From Brachycybe producta (Eukaryota; Arthropoda; Diplopoda; Playtdesmida; Andrognathidae), in assembly GCA_036925085.1 (NCBI GenBank), contig JAUPFP010000031.1, positions 806,001 through 870,000 of the forward strand: 64,000 nucleotides of DNA, read 5' to 3'. Position numbers and translations under genes: made by a program. The notes below the pieces were generated by a model. The model searched no databases, was not told the DNA's origin, and saw nothing but the letters and a program-made list of their open reading frames with translations. Positions 24,001 through 39,000 of this stretch are shown here, piece after piece (position 1 is the stretch's first letter; each line of letters opens with the position of its first letter).

Positions 24001-27000
24001 CCCTACCTCCGGCTCGTGTTATGATTGCTTGTGATAGTTCAGTGACGAGTATCGCTTGCGGTGTTCACCATACGGGTAAACACTTTGCTTTAGCAGCCTA
24101 CAGACATTCCAGAGTTTTCGTGCTGCGAGCGACACTTGACTTGATCATTCAGTCATTTAAGCCAATACAAAAGAATCATTTACTTTTTTCACAGTTCTTT
24201 TAACTCAAAACGGTGAAGTTTTTACTTTTGGAAGCAACCAACACGGACAGTTAGGAGTTGGAGATCTTACTCCAAGGTTTAGTCCAGATTAAGATCGAGT
24301 TCTTTTTCGATTGTATGACATTTAACGTATTTTTTAGAGGTGTTCCCACATTAGTTCGACTTCCATCGTCGGCCGTACATATTGCAGCCGGAAGTAATCA
24401 TACGGTGATACTTACAGTTACCGGTTTAGTTTATTCATTCGGAAGTTATCAAGTAAAAAAGTTACGAGCTTTTAATTACATTTATAATAATTTTGATTTC
24501 GACTTTTTTAAAATAAAGAAAGGTCAGCTTGGTCGAATGCCTCCGCAGCCGAATCTCGAAGCAAGAAAAGAAAAGTTAGCGAGAGAAGCACCGTGGTTTT
24601 CGGTTCCGGGTGCGGTTCCGAACATAGGTCCTAAACACGGGCGACGACCCACTTGGGTCGGTGCTTCTGGAGATCAAACATTCCTCAAAATAGACGAATC
24701 TCTGATTAATGCTCATAATTTAACACATTCTACGATTGCCGCAAATAAAAATAGCATTTGTGAGTCTAACGTTTGATTTTGTTTTATTTTTTATAGGTTT
24801 CTCATCGTTCAATTTCTGTTTCGTTTTAAGGTTTGATACCAACTGTTGCTTCTACGTTTAAATGTTTACTAATTAGTAAACTAGATGGAAATTGTCGAAG
24901 TTTCAACGGCACAGATCAAGTCGATCTTTCAAATCATTGTGCTTGTTTGGATTCCGCTTACAATACGATTTGGAGGTGAAAACAGCTTTCAAGAAAAACT
25001 TGAACGTGTGTTAAAAACTAGAAGGGTACCAAATCACTTACGGAGTATTTTCATGTTGATATTTTTCAAAATAAACTTTTCATAGACAAAAATAAAAAAA
25101 ATTTTGTCTACATCAAGTTTGACCAGTTTCAAACTGACATAAAAGGTTATTTTAAAATTGGTTGAAACATTCTTTAGGTGATTGAGCTACCCTTCTAGTT
25201 TCTAAAACACTTTCTAGTTTCTCTTAATTTAAAACCAACTTAAAGTGTTGTGTTATCTGCATGTTTAGTTTTAATCCAGCGAGTTCTCAAGTTTGTTGCT
25301 ACAATGTCGTGGCGGCGGAAGCTCGTAACGTTTCTTTTGCGTCTTCGTCGTCTTCGTTATTTCCTTCTTCATTCGAATCGAATTCAAGTGCAAAGACTAT
25401 GAAAGGGGAATCGGAAGCTTCAGTCTCTCTACCAATGCCACACATTCTGAATCCGATGCTCGCAACTCCGATTCAACCACATTATTGTGCGACACGCTCT
25501 CAAGCCGCTCTGCACTTGTTGGCGTGTCTCGACACACTTGCAATGGCACAAGAGTTACACTGGAGAGTCGAACAGGACGAAACCGATCACCAGACAGTCT
25601 CGAAGACATACAATAAGGAGGATTTCTCATCCGTCAACCGATTTGAGAGTCTGAATATCTTGAATCTTAAGCCTACTGAAGCTGAATGGTGTTTGATCAG
25701 CGTCTAATTGTTTTTGCTTAGGTCATGGTGGCGGTTGGGGTTATTCCGGACATTCGATTGAAGCGATACGTTTCATGGCAGATACCGATTTATTAATTGG
25801 TGGATTTGGTCTTTTTGGAGGCCGAGGAGAATACACGGGAAAAATCAAAGTAAATTCAATGTGTTATTGATTTAATTCCGTTACGATGTTAACAAAATGT
25901 TTTATTTCGTTATAGTTGTTTGATATCGGAATGGAAGGTGGCGACCAAGAAATCGACGGCGAACTTTTGGCCGAAACGGAAGAAGTTCCGTACGAATGTG
26001 GAGCTAGGTTTGTAGAACAGTTGATTTTCGAATAACTCTGGTTATTTGCTTAAGGAAAATTTGAAAGTGTGTTAGAAAAGGGTTGAGCTACCCTTCTAGT
26101 TTATAAAACACTTTCACATTTCTCTTTATTTTGCTTCTGAAAAGACAGAATAATCAGAGCTCGAGAGCCGTTTTAACACCTTACTAACTGTAATTTTAGA
26201 CAAAAGTATCCGATGCTCTTCGACGAACCGATTTCTCTTCAAGCGAATCGTTGGTACGTGGCTTGGGCAAGAGTCTCGGGTCCTAGTAGCGATTGTGGTT
26301 CAAGCGGTCAATCTTTGGTCACTACTGATGACCAGTGAGTTATTTTATTCAGAACCACGACTACGTTCGATGTTTTTTTACATTTAATTTTTTATTTTCA
26401 GAGTCGCGTTCTATTTTAAGAGTTCGAAAAAATCTAATAACGGCACAGATGTGAACGCCGGTCAGATTCCACAGCTTCTTTACCGTGTCGTGGCTCACGA
26501 GAGCCAAACGACAAACTACAAGAGCGATGCTGCCGAACCCGTCTATGTTCTCAGCCGCGAGTTTTCTCGCACCGTTACTCCAGTGCGCAACCTCTTAACT
26601 TATCACTACAGGAGTTGCTTTTGTTATGTTTTGCTTAATGCTGCAGTTTCTTTCGTATAGTTTTGTTTGCAGTCGTTGCTTCAGTTGCTAGAATGGAGTT
26701 GGATCACATTTAAAACGACCGTTACGAAAGTAGTGATGAAACAAGACATTGTTAGTGGTTGTAAAACGGATGTTTTGGATCTGGAGCGTCTTGTTTACAT
26801 TAGTTGCGCCAGTTTACGGCTTCTCCGCACTTACATCAATGAAGTTTATCCAAACAGTGGTTAGAATCTAAAAAAAAAGAAACTTCATTGTTTCGATTGC
26901 AATTTGGAAATTGATTTTTTATCTTTTTCGATTGCAGCTCCATTGAGAAAATGTTCTCCCGAAGTTCTGAAATTAGTTGAATGTGTTGCGGACACGCGTT

Positions 27001-30000
27001 CGCTTCTCAGGCACATTCTTTCAGACCCGCTTCCAGTTACTTTGCCACCAAAGAAACTTCAAAACAACCATAAGTTATCGAAAGTTAGCGTATCCGACGC
27101 AGATGTCGTTGTTGGCATGGTGATGGCAATTCTCGACGAATGTCATATAACATTTGTCGCATGTTTTCACGCGTTCTATCCAACGTCGCAACTAAAATGG
27201 GCTTGTCTTTGTGATCTTCTAGTATCTATGGATTCGGTAGAGTCAAGAATATAAAATTTATTTCTGTAAATATTCTGTCATGGATGACAAAGTTAACTTT
27301 TTGTCTCGTGTCTTTTTTTTTAAGAGCCCAATGATTGCTAACGGCTGCGACCATCTTTTGGCTGCAATCCTCGCTTCTCTTTGTTCGCCCACTATCAAGC
27401 TGACAGCAATTTTGCCCATATTATGCGAAGTCGAGGATTCTTCTCCTCGTAAATCGTCGGCACCTGGTGGAATAACTTTCGAAGTTGATGCCAGATTCGT
27501 CACCGATCTGCGATATCCGGTTCTTGTAGAACACATGATTGCAAAGTCACAACTGGAAGAAGGATGTAACAGTCCTTGTTCGTTTCGTGATGTTTTGGAT
27601 CGTCTTTTGGCCATCGTTGTGCGTCCGGTTAAGAAAGTTCTCGGTCATGAGAAAGTGAGGCCATCGACGAAACTCGTATCGAACACTTGCTCTCTCTTGG
27701 CAGCAATCGTTGCCGAATTGGCGGCTCAGACGACTGGACTTGATGTTTGTTCTATTTGGTCTTTTTCTGAATTCTATGCAGTTCTGATATTAATAATGTA
27801 TTTTATTTTAGGCTGATCTTCATACGAATGGTGGGCGTATTCTTCATTGTACTCCTTCTCGTTTCACTCGAACGAGTCAGAGTCGATCTTGGAATACTGG
27901 AAACGGATCTCCGGATGCGATTTGTTTTTCTGTTGATCGTCCGGGAATCGTTGTTTCTGGCGTTTGTCTTTATGGAGGCGTCGGAACATACGACTACGAA
28001 TTGGAAATATTGGACGATGTAAACAGTCGTGTATTATTAATAGGGCTGAGAAATGTGTGAACAGAAAATCGCCAAATTTTTTCTTCCTTTTTACACTTAA
28101 AAATAACCAGAGTACAAGAGTCGTTTACACTATAAAACCGCCTTAATTCTAACTTTTTTGTAAAAGTTCTCTAATTTCTCAGCCCTCGAACTTAATAATT
28201 GATATCCGGCAATGTCTTGTTATATTTTAAAATGATTTTTAGCAAAATGGTAGCAACAGCGATCCATCTCACACTCAACGATGGAACAGCTTAGAGGTGG
28301 TGAGAGGAACATTTGGACCTGATGATTGTGCAAGTGATATCACCGAGGTCAAGTTCGAACGGCCGGTTTCACTGAAGGTATCTTAATAACAATGTTTAGT
28401 TCGTTTTGGCATTTATTTGATTGTTTTTTTTAAGGAAAATGCTAAATATGCCATACGACTGAGAAATCATGGCGGAAGGACGAGTAACGGAGACGGAGGA
28501 TTGAACTCTGTGAAGGGGACGGATGGAACGACATTTACGTTCAGTGCTTGCTCGTTAAGCTTCAATGGAACGAATCAGACTCGTGGCCAAATACCACAGA
28601 TTCTTTATTATAGGTACGAGTTATGTTTAACCTGGTTTATGAAGTGTAAACGCTCCTTTCAAACTCTGATTATACTGTTTTTCAGGAGCAAACTTAAGAG
28701 AAACTTGGAAGTGGTTTAGAAACTAGAAGGGTAGCTCAATCACTTAAAAGTATTTCACGTTGATATCTTTCAAAATAAACTTTTTATGAAGTTCGAACAT
28801 AGTAGTCGATATTTTTTAACTTTTGTTCATGAAAAGTTTATTTTAAAAGATATCAACCTAAAAATAGCCGTAATTGATTCAGCTACCTTTCTAGTTTCTA
28901 ACAAAATTTTTATTTCTTCTTACGTGTTGCTCTTGTAGTTATAAAACATCTTATATAATTTTGATTATTAAATTTCAGCACGCCACAAGATTCGGATAGT
29001 CAACAGAACAGTCGAGCTGTTATCGAAATGCAAGCTAGGAAAAGTGCTCTTTCGATTGCAGCTTCGATTATTCGTGTCGCAACGACACTTCTGCAACAAG
29101 CTCGAGATGAATCAGGTACAGAATGTTAAAATGTGTTTTAAAAACGTCGTCAGAATAGTTTAAAAGACATTTTCAACATTTTTGTTTATGTATCGATTCG
29201 TAAAAATTTTCAGATGACGATGTTCTAGAAGCTTTAGCTTCGTCACACGTAACTTCAATGTTACTTCCAATGGTTTTGGCTCATGTTGCTCCGATAGCAA
29301 CTTCTGATCCAAGAGTAAATACATTGTTAGGTCCAAATTTTTAAAAGAATCTTTGCTACTTGAACTTCGACTTTAAACGCCTGAAGAGGTTTTCAAGATA
29401 GTTGTACATTATTGACGAAAAACAATTAAAGAGATGCGGTTTTTTTTTAAAGAAAACAACAAAATTTAAAAATATTCACTGAGTAGTTTTTTTATGATTT
29501 TTTTTTCTGAACCCTGTTTCAAATTTGAAGTTTGATATTGATCAGATGTATAAATCTATGACACAAAAGAAGGTTTAAGATGGGTTTAAAGTGTAAACGC
29601 CTTTCGAACTCTTAATTATTTTGCCTTTCATGTGCACAATGGAAGTTAGAAACTAGAAAGATAGCTTAATCCTTTCAGGTTGTTTTCATGTTTGATATTT
29701 TTAAAATAAGCGTTTTTATGTCAGTTGAGAAAGTGACCAACTTTATGGCAGCAATATTTTATGATTTATGTCTATAAAAAGTTTTATTTTGAAAGATATC
29801 AAAATGAAAATACCTGCTACCGGCCCTTCTAGTTTCTAAAACACTTTCTAAGTTTTCTTAATTTGGTTCCTATAAAATGGAATAATCAAGAATTCGAAAA
29901 TCATCTGTTCACAAGCCATCTTTTATTATTCTATATTTCTTAATTTCTAGTATAAATCAACAAAACGAGTTCTTTGAATCCTTCTTTTATGCTGGAACCC

Positions 30001-33000
30001 TGTTCTGAGGGTTCAAGTAGCAAGTTTTTTTAGGATTTGGAGCTTTAATTTTAAAGGCAGCGAAATTTTTACAGGCGATTATTTTTTTTTTTTAAAGAGT
30101 GCCGTTCAAGTCCTGGAAATGATTCAGGATATTTTACCACCGGTTGCTCATTTAAGTAATCGTTTCCAACTGCTCACGAAACCGCCGCAACTTGTTGCAA
30201 ACGAACCGAATGTCGTTCATGATAATCACTTGTCGACTACTTCAAATCATTACGCTGTGGTTGAGAGCGAACATCCATATCGTCCGGCCACTGTTGCTAC
30301 ATTCAGAGTACAACATTGAATATTCTATTTCATGAGTTTAGTTGCTTTAGTTTGGTTTGTTTTTCAGGTTTGTTTTCCCGAAAGCGTTCGTTGGATGTCG
30401 TTAGAATTTGATCCTCAGTGTGGAACTTCTCAGTCTGAAGATGCTTTACAGCTTTATGTTCCTAGCAAAAAGAGAGGCGCCGCTTCTTTGATACCGAGAT
30501 CAATTGATGATGACGAAGAAATCGATTCACCATTTTGGCCCGTGTTGCAGAAGTTTAGTGGATGTAACAGTTGGCCGCGCTGCAGCGTCATTTTACCTGG
30601 TTTGAAGAGCTTTTAAATTTGTTTCTTGTATTTGGAATCTTAACAGTTGTCGATTATCATAGGAAACGAAGTTTTGTTTTCTTTGGAAACCGCTTCTGAT
30701 TACGTCAAGGACGAAAAAGCTTGTTTTTATGGTTTTAAATGTACACTCGTTGGATACGAATGGTCGAGAGCTCCGGAGGAGGTAAAACCGATCGAAATAA
30801 AACAACAAATCTGGCTCTTTTCAACGTCGTTTCTTAGGAACTAAAACATTTGGAAGATGAACTCTCCTATCTCGGTGGAATGTGCGCCTCTTCACTCATG
30901 AAGAAGGATCTTTTACTTCCACCTGGTAGTTTATTTTGCGTTGTCTTTAAGCTACTTTTAAAGTGTAAACGTCGCTCGAACTCTTGAACTTTCGGGAGCC
31001 AAAATTTAGAGAAACTTGAGAGTAGTTTCATGTTTGACATATTTTATAATAAACTTTTTATGTCTATTTGGAAATGATTTTTTTAAATTTATGTCTGTAA
31101 AAGTTTATTTTGAAAGATAACATAAAACTACTATTAAGTGGTTGATCTACACTACCCTTCTAGTTTCTAAATCACTTTCTAGTTTCACTTAATCTTGCTG
31201 TTGAAAGACAAATTAATCACAGTTTGAGCATCAGCTGTTCTTAAAACATCTTAAATTTCTGTATTTTGACTTTATTTATGATAAATTTCAGCTTCCGTGG
31301 ATGAAATGGAAGAAGATTTGGACGTTGTCGACGAAATTGCTCACCAGGTTTTTAATTAAAACCTTTAATTTCTGAGCCTGAAGTATTCATTTGGGTAATT
31401 TTGTTGCACGACAGGTTCACAGCATTCATTCTAATCTTCTAAGCAAGGGATTCGCCTTATCGTATCCACCAACGATCCATCAGGCATTGGAAGGAGTTCT
31501 ACCGTTTAGTTACTTATCAAATGAACGTTCGTTTCTTAAGGATTTTGTTCTTTGTGCATCTGGAACGAGCGGAGGACGATTGGCTAGGTTCAAAAAAGGG
31601 CGAGAAGTTTCAGTTTTACGATTATGATTACCCCCCCCCTTTTTGCGTTGTCATATTAGGTGGTTACAACCGGATTCGTACGTCGATCCAAAACACTGTG
31701 AAGTTCTTTATAGCAAGGACGAAATGAGATGTGGTTGGCCAACGGTCGTTACGGTTGTCACGAAAGATCAATACGAAGAGATAGTTAACGTTCCAAACCT
31801 AAAGGTATCTTTTTGTTTCTCAACGTTTAAGAGCCATGAGACACTCCAGAGTTGCAGATGCATACAATGTGGTCAATTTGACGATTCGAAAGTTACTTAA
31901 ATTGACCACGTCTCAAGGCCCGTGCAACTCTGCTAAGAGTCTTCTTAGCAGAAATTTATAGGAAGATATTTTCGTGTCTCTAGTTGGAAGTGAAGGCTGT
32001 TCCTGTCGATAAGCGAGATCGAAGTGTCGAGGACTCTAATCGAAAGTTTCCTCGTATCAGTAAACCGGATCTTCATAGTTTCGGCGGTTATCCTCTTCCG
32101 AACATTACGATTCCGTACGAAGTCACGGTCAAAGACAAAATGTGTTATTACGCAATCTCTATGATGAAGGTTTCGATGAGTGTAATCAAAATAGTTTTAG
32201 AAGATTTATTCGACAAAGTTTTATCTGATTGATTTAGGCTTATGAGAACTATTCTTTCGAGGAACTGCGCTACACGACGCCTGCATTGAAACGTCCGAGC
32301 GAAAACATGATGGTTCGTGCAAATAACGATGGAACTTACAGTTGTAACTGGACACCGAGTTCTGTTGGATGTTATTTGGTTTGTGTCAGCATCGATGGCT
32401 TTGAAATCGGTGGGTTTTTGGTTGTTAGATCTATTTGATGAACCAGAAATGAACCGTAACTTTTTAAATTGACAGAAAACACTCGTAAAGTTGAGGTGAA
32501 GGATCCGCCTCAAGGGGTCGTTCCTCCGTCTCAAACACCTGTTAAAAAGAGTCTAAATCAGCCAACGAAAGTTAAGAAGTTTGTTGCGAAATACAGTGCT
32601 GGGTTAAGAGTACGAGCTCATCCTTCGTTACAAAGCGAACAAATTGGAATCGTTCACGTTAATGGAGTGATAACATTTATTGACGAAGTAATTAACATGT
32701 TTTATGAAAACAGCTGATTCTCGGGTCAATTTCAAAAGAGCAATACTGAGAAAAAACAGAAAGTATGTTAGAAACTAGAACGGGTAGCTGAATGACTTGT
32801 AGACAAAAAACTAAAAAACACTAATTAAAGTTAGGTCATTTTCAAACTGATATAAAAAGTTGATTTTAAAAGATATTAGATGGGAAGATACTCTTAAATG
32901 ATTCAGCTACCCTTCTAGTTTCTAAAACACTTTCAAGTTTCGCTTAATTTTTTCCCTAAAGCACAAAATAATCCAGAGTTCGCGGGGTGTTTACACTTTA

Positions 33001-36000
33001 TAATCAGCTTACCGTCAGTCACGTAGCATTGGAACATCGTAATGATCTTGAATCATTTCAGGTTCACAACGATGACGGTGTTTGGGTCCGACTAAATGCC
33101 GAAACAATTAAGACGTACTGCCACAATGTTCATTCCGAAGCTTGGTGTCTCCAGTACAATCAGCATCTCGGTCGAACGCTTCTCGTTCCGATCGAAGAAC
33201 CAAAAACGTTCTCGGAAGAAGCAATGAGAAGAACGAGAATGATCGGTTATCGTGTGCCAAATCGAGAAAGAGCCGTTAGACAGAGAACTGGTTAACAAAA
33301 ATAGAAATTGATTAATTATTGATTGCAAGAATGTCATTTTTTTTTGTTCGTTTGTTTTTTTAGAAGGTCCTGGTATTTACAATGTTGTGAAATGTGGAGC
33401 TTCGGGTCACAACATCAGGTGTGGACCGAGTTTAAAGTCTCCACCTGTTGGAATGCTCGTCATGGGAAACCAATTCAATGTTGTCGAATACGTAAGTTAA
33501 TTGTAAAAATGAACCATCGACTGTGTTTATTCTACGTTTCAAGAGCAACACCGTGCAGAAATTGAAAGTGTGTTAGGAACTAGAAGGTTAGCTTAATCAC
33601 TTAATAGGTTATTTTCATGTTCATATTTTTCAAAATAAACTTTTAAAGATTAAAAAATATTGTCTGCTTTAAAAGTTGGGTTATTTTCAAACTGACATAA
33701 AAAGTTTATTTTGAAAGATATCAATATTAAAATCCTATTAAGTGATTGAGCTAATCTTCTAATTTCTAAAACACTTTCTAGTTTCTCTTAATTTTGCTAC
33801 TGAAATACAGAATAATCAGATGGCTAGGTATACTTACACCTTAAATCGATTTTTGTTTTGTGTTTTATCGTTTTAAGGTGATAAATTCTGAAGGTAGTTG
33901 GGTCAAACTGGACAAAGACAGCGTTCGTCAGTTCTGCTTCAACGCAGACACTGAAGGATGGTCTTTAGCTCAAAGTCGTTGCCACGTCACATATTTACGG
34001 CATGAAAACGACACTGGAACAAACTTAGAGTCTGAATCGGATCGTTCTGGAAACATGGTTGAAATGGGACCCGAAGTGAATGGTGCTTCTCCTGCGACGG
34101 ATCCAAACAAACAAACTGGTTTCGCTCTTGGATCTGCGACATCTTTGAACGATTCGAAACCGTTCGACTTTTCGATGGCTTTACAGAATCCACTCGTTTC
34201 ATCTTTTGCTCCGCTTGGAAATCAGAGTCAAGGCGTTTTTACTTTTGGCCATACGAACGGTGAACACAACAGGAAATTAAGTTTTTCCGACTCGACTCCG
34301 CCTCCGTTTGTGTTTGGACCGGCAAAATGTAACTTAATATTATACCGAGTACACACATTAAAGTTTTGGCTTGTCTATCCTGGCTTGGCGAGATTTTGAA
34401 AGACAATCCAGGAATAAAAAAAAACAGGATGGACAATTCAGAATTGATTGTGTCTATCGGCTAGTTTTTGCTAACATATTTTTAAATGTTTACTGTTTTT
34501 GTGTATATATAGCAAGTCCATCGCCGTTTATGTCTCAGGGGACTTCGTCTCCACCTACGATACCTCCGAAGCCTCTGGTTCCGGATCGAAGACAAATACC
34601 TCATCCACCGATGCGTTCGACGTCGGTTCTGCAAAAATGGTTACATTCTGAAGACCATTCGATGCATAGAGATACTCAGATCAGTTCGCCTCCGACCATG
34701 AGAGAATCTAGTGTCCCACCCGAACTCGTTGGTGTCTCCGTGAAGGAACTGGTCAAAGTTCTTGGAGAAAGTCGTGCCAATGGGAACGAATCGACTCCGC
34801 CACAGTCGCCTCCCAACACTCCACCTCGACCGAGGCGTTTATCTCGTAGTTCTAGTCCTAAAGTTCACGGTTCGCAGAGATCGATTGGTAGTCACGAAAC
34901 AAGTCCCATTCCGATTCCCGGTTCGAAATTCTTAACGAACTCCAACGACAGTATTGGTTCTAGTCCGAGTGTCTGTTCAATTCAGAGCTCGATGGCCTCT
35001 CCACAAATAGGTTCGAGTCCAAGTTCACTCGCAACTCCTCCTCCGTTTAGAAGAGGTTCAGCACACGGAAGTTCTCGTGGAAGTGGTTCACCGATGTCTG
35101 CGTCGAATTCGACGTTACATTGTGCGTCTACAGTTGGAGATGCGAGTGATTCGTGTTTGAAATCATTTGCTCAGGCAGGAACTCAGACAAGTCCCGATGG
35201 TCTCGTTAAGGGACACTTTAGTATTGGTAGCGGAACTCTGAAGGAAGAACCAATCCGTTTGTCGCCTAAAATGCCGAGAAAAGATCGCACTGCAGCGCGA
35301 CAGTTACGTTCAAAAAGAGAACGTGCGCAATCACCTGCGTCTCTTCCAAGAGAACACGCTGCAAGAGAGTATGCGGGAAAGAAACCGGTTAAAAACGCAA
35401 TGTCACCTCTCGTTGCCGATTGTTTACGAACCGTTTTCGCTTCGTTTCTTTGGCACGAGGGTTTAGTTCACGATGCAATGGCTTGTGCATCTTTTCTTAA
35501 GTTTCATCCAGATTTACCTAAACAACTTCCAAAGGTGCCAAAACAAGAACTTCCTGCCGGCAAACCAGAGGTTTTATCGAAAGAGCAAAAGGCGAGGCTG
35601 AGACATTCTGTCGAGGTTTCTGCGAGTAATTTTTTGAGTATTCAGCCGAGTACGGCAGAGGCTTTTGCTCGTTCTCTTGCAAATGCAAACGTAAATAAAA
35701 ACAAGCTTCAAATGCCGACAGAAACGATTAAAGAAGAAATTACTGGAGCTGATGGAAAGAACAAAACTCCGTTATTACTTAATAAGTCTAAAGGTGAAGT
35801 TCCAATTGGCCCTTTGCCATCGGGTATTTCGTCAACAGCTGTTCATTCTCTTTTGACGTGTGATGCAACTTGGTCGCCCGAGAGCACGTTTCTGAGCGGA
35901 GATTTACCGCCATCTCTTCAACATCTATTAGTTCTTTGGGAGGGTTTAACAATGGAATTGCTTAAAGTGATTTCACAGCAGTTGACGTTACCGATGCCGG

Positions 36001-39000
36001 CACTACCGTTACTCCTCTCTAAGGGTCCAGACGGAAAAGATAAAGATTCGGATCGAAAGGGAAGAAAAAAGAAAGAGTGGAGGCTCTCTACGTTAGCCGG
36101 ACGTGCTAATCTTTTTTGCGATGCGTCGAGAGCAGCATCTGGTGGTCCTTTTGGAGGTCAAGAGCGAGAGACGGTGTGTGAATTATGTGGGAGTTTGTTC
36201 CCACATCCAGTAACGTATCATATGAGACAGGCACATCCAGGATGTGGTGGCCACGCAGGTGGTAAAGGTTACAATAGTGGAGGAAATTTCTGTGGTGGTT
36301 GGGCCGGCAATTGTGGTGATGGTGGTGTCGGTGGAAGCAGTTGGTACTTAATTTGCGATCGGTGTCGCGAAAGATACTTAAGACAGAAGAGGCAGGTGTC
36401 ATTAAAAGAAAAGTCTCGTAAAACGGGACGGAAGGTTGTAACTGGCAAGATGTTGTCTCCTCTTCCCCCGATGGAGACTCATCAGATCATGAAACAGAAC
36501 GCCACTTTCCTCCTCGATTTGGCCAGTGCTAGTGGAATGGGTATTGCCTATAATGCAATGTCCAGTGCCAACAAGAAAAGTCCTCACGGAGCCCCAGGAT
36601 CGTCAATGCCTATTGTGAGTGAGCACAGTCCTTTAGAACCGACACTATTTCAACTGCCAGGATTTCAGTGTCTACAAATGTTGGGCGCTCAGCAAGGAGA
36701 GATGTGTCTTCTCGGAGAAGACTTTCTTCTCGAAGAGAGCCTTCGGCAGGGAGGCAGTAGTGTTGGTGGTGGTGGTCTCGGTGGCAACAGAGGTGCCGAA
36801 GACTTTGGTGTTCTCACACTACATTCTTTATCTGAGAACGAAGGGTGTTGTGGAACTTCCGGTGGAGAAGGGCAAAATGAATCGGTGATTCCTCGTGGAA
36901 GGATGTTTCATCGATCGATATCGGTCGGAACGACTACGAGAGAATGGAATCGAGAAGAAGGAGAGAAACGTGTGATTATGACACGCAAACGTAACAAAAG
37001 CAGTGGAGAGGGCGTCGGTTTGTTCAGCAATTTACTCTAAATAATTATAATAGTATGTTTTTAATTGCCTTTGTCTCTTTTTTTTTACGATAAAGATGGT
37101 TCGTCGTTGTTATGTCATCCGTCACCGACGTTAACAAAACTTGTTTCTTTGGCTACTGATAAGAGTAATTTAACCGGAGGAATATTGTCTCGACCGATAA
37201 TGGCGTTTATTCTTCAGCGTCATGACCTTCTGTCGTTACGTTTGGCAATGAAACAAGCTGTTAGAAAAGCGGCTTGTAGAGCTTATGCTATGCAGGGTCT
37301 GAATTGGCTAATTCGCAGCGTTACGCAGCCAACCGCTTTGCACGATCTTCTTTGGTTCTTTGTTGCGGCGTTAACGCCTACTCCCGATTACGAAGAAGAG
37401 GAGACCGAAGAAGAAGGAGGAGCTGCTGCTGCTGCTGCTGCCACTGGATCCGCAGAAAAGAAGGAAAAACGAGATCATGACAAGGTAAACTAACTGAAAG
37501 TGTCCAGACCTGTACACACGAGCGGCTTCTCGGCCACTGACGGACTGCAGTTGCGGTGAACGGTGATCGACCATCGTCTTTTGATAGATATACACTGCAA
37601 CCACAGCCTAGCAACCTGCGACAATATTTTGTAGTTAAACCTAGCCACTCAAAAGTGGTCTGTGTGCCAATGGCCTTAAAGTCACTCGTCTTTGAACGCC
37701 TTTCGATAAAGAGTTGCAACAAACCATTTGTTATGCTTCCGTTCATAGGAAAAAGACGTTGGAGTTTGCGATCATCCGTTATCCGACATAACTATCGCTG
37801 GAGATGCAGTTTGTCCGTTGGTTTCTGCATTTCATGCACTTTTGCAATCTATTTCGGATCTGATGATGATGCTTCCTATGGGTTCGTCTTTGCAACAAAT
37901 GGCTATGAGATGCTGGTGCCTCAAATTCCGACAGTCGGATCACATCTTCTTGCATCGAAGCCACGTTTTTAGCAACATCAGCAAGATACTATCTCGTTCC
38001 GAAGAGGAACTTCCCGGGGATGGAGATGGAACATCCAGCATGGGAGACAGTTTTCAGGTTATTTCTGTAAATATAAAAGATGTCGTGGACTAAATCATCT
38101 TCGGATTTCTTTGTTTCTTGTAGCAATCGACGAGCACCGTAGAATGTTTGAAAGATCTTTCATCGTCAATCGAAGTAAAAGCATCTAGTAGACCTGGAAT
38201 GCTCGGTAGTTTAGTCGACAATTCCACCGAGACGTTTTGGGAAAGTGGAGATGAAGATCGTAACAAAGCTAAAGTTCTGACAATTACTTGTCCTTCGAAC
38301 AGCATTTCAAGGATCGTTTATGTTCACGTCGATAACTGTCGTGATCTCGGAGTAACATTGCATTCTGAAATAAGTTTCAAATCTATTCATTGAATATTTT
38401 CGTCTGTGTTGCGTCTTTTCAGAATAAAGTATCGAGCATTTCGTTCAAAGTAGGTTCGAACGTCGACGAACTTGTCAAATTACGGCAGATGGAAGTCGAA
38501 AGCCGTTATGCTGGTTGGGTCAGTTGTCCGATAACGGTTTCGGAAGGGCGACCATTGGTCATCAGATTGGAGTTCAAAGGTCCCGACAACACGTTGAGAG
38601 TTAGACAGGTTGGTTAACTGATTTCTACTCTTTGTTATTTTTTTCTTTTTGCCGAAGTGACATTGTTTGAGCTTTTTTTAAAGGTTAAAGTTCTCGGAGA
38701 AGTTGAAGGTGAAAGCGTACGTGTTGGGAAACCTCACAGTGCGGTTGTTTTACAACAACGTAACTGCGAGGCCGAGACTTTAAAAGTCTTTAGACTTTTA
38801 ACTTCATTGGTAAGACCCATAATAAGTGAATATTTTAAGCGCCTAGAGGTAGTCTAGAGTTGTGCGTCCAGCGATACGTAGTCATACATTTCTAGAATTC
38901 GTGTTTTTTATTGATTGTTTGAATCGCGTTCGTAAACAAGGTATTCGGAAGGCTGATTTTAAACGATGCAGCCGTACGAGATGAGAAAGGAGCAAGTGAT

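Noticed and set aside
36106-36402. Minus-strand His-rich frame
   Set aside because: Shadow of the Gly/Cys-rich block of MYCBP2.
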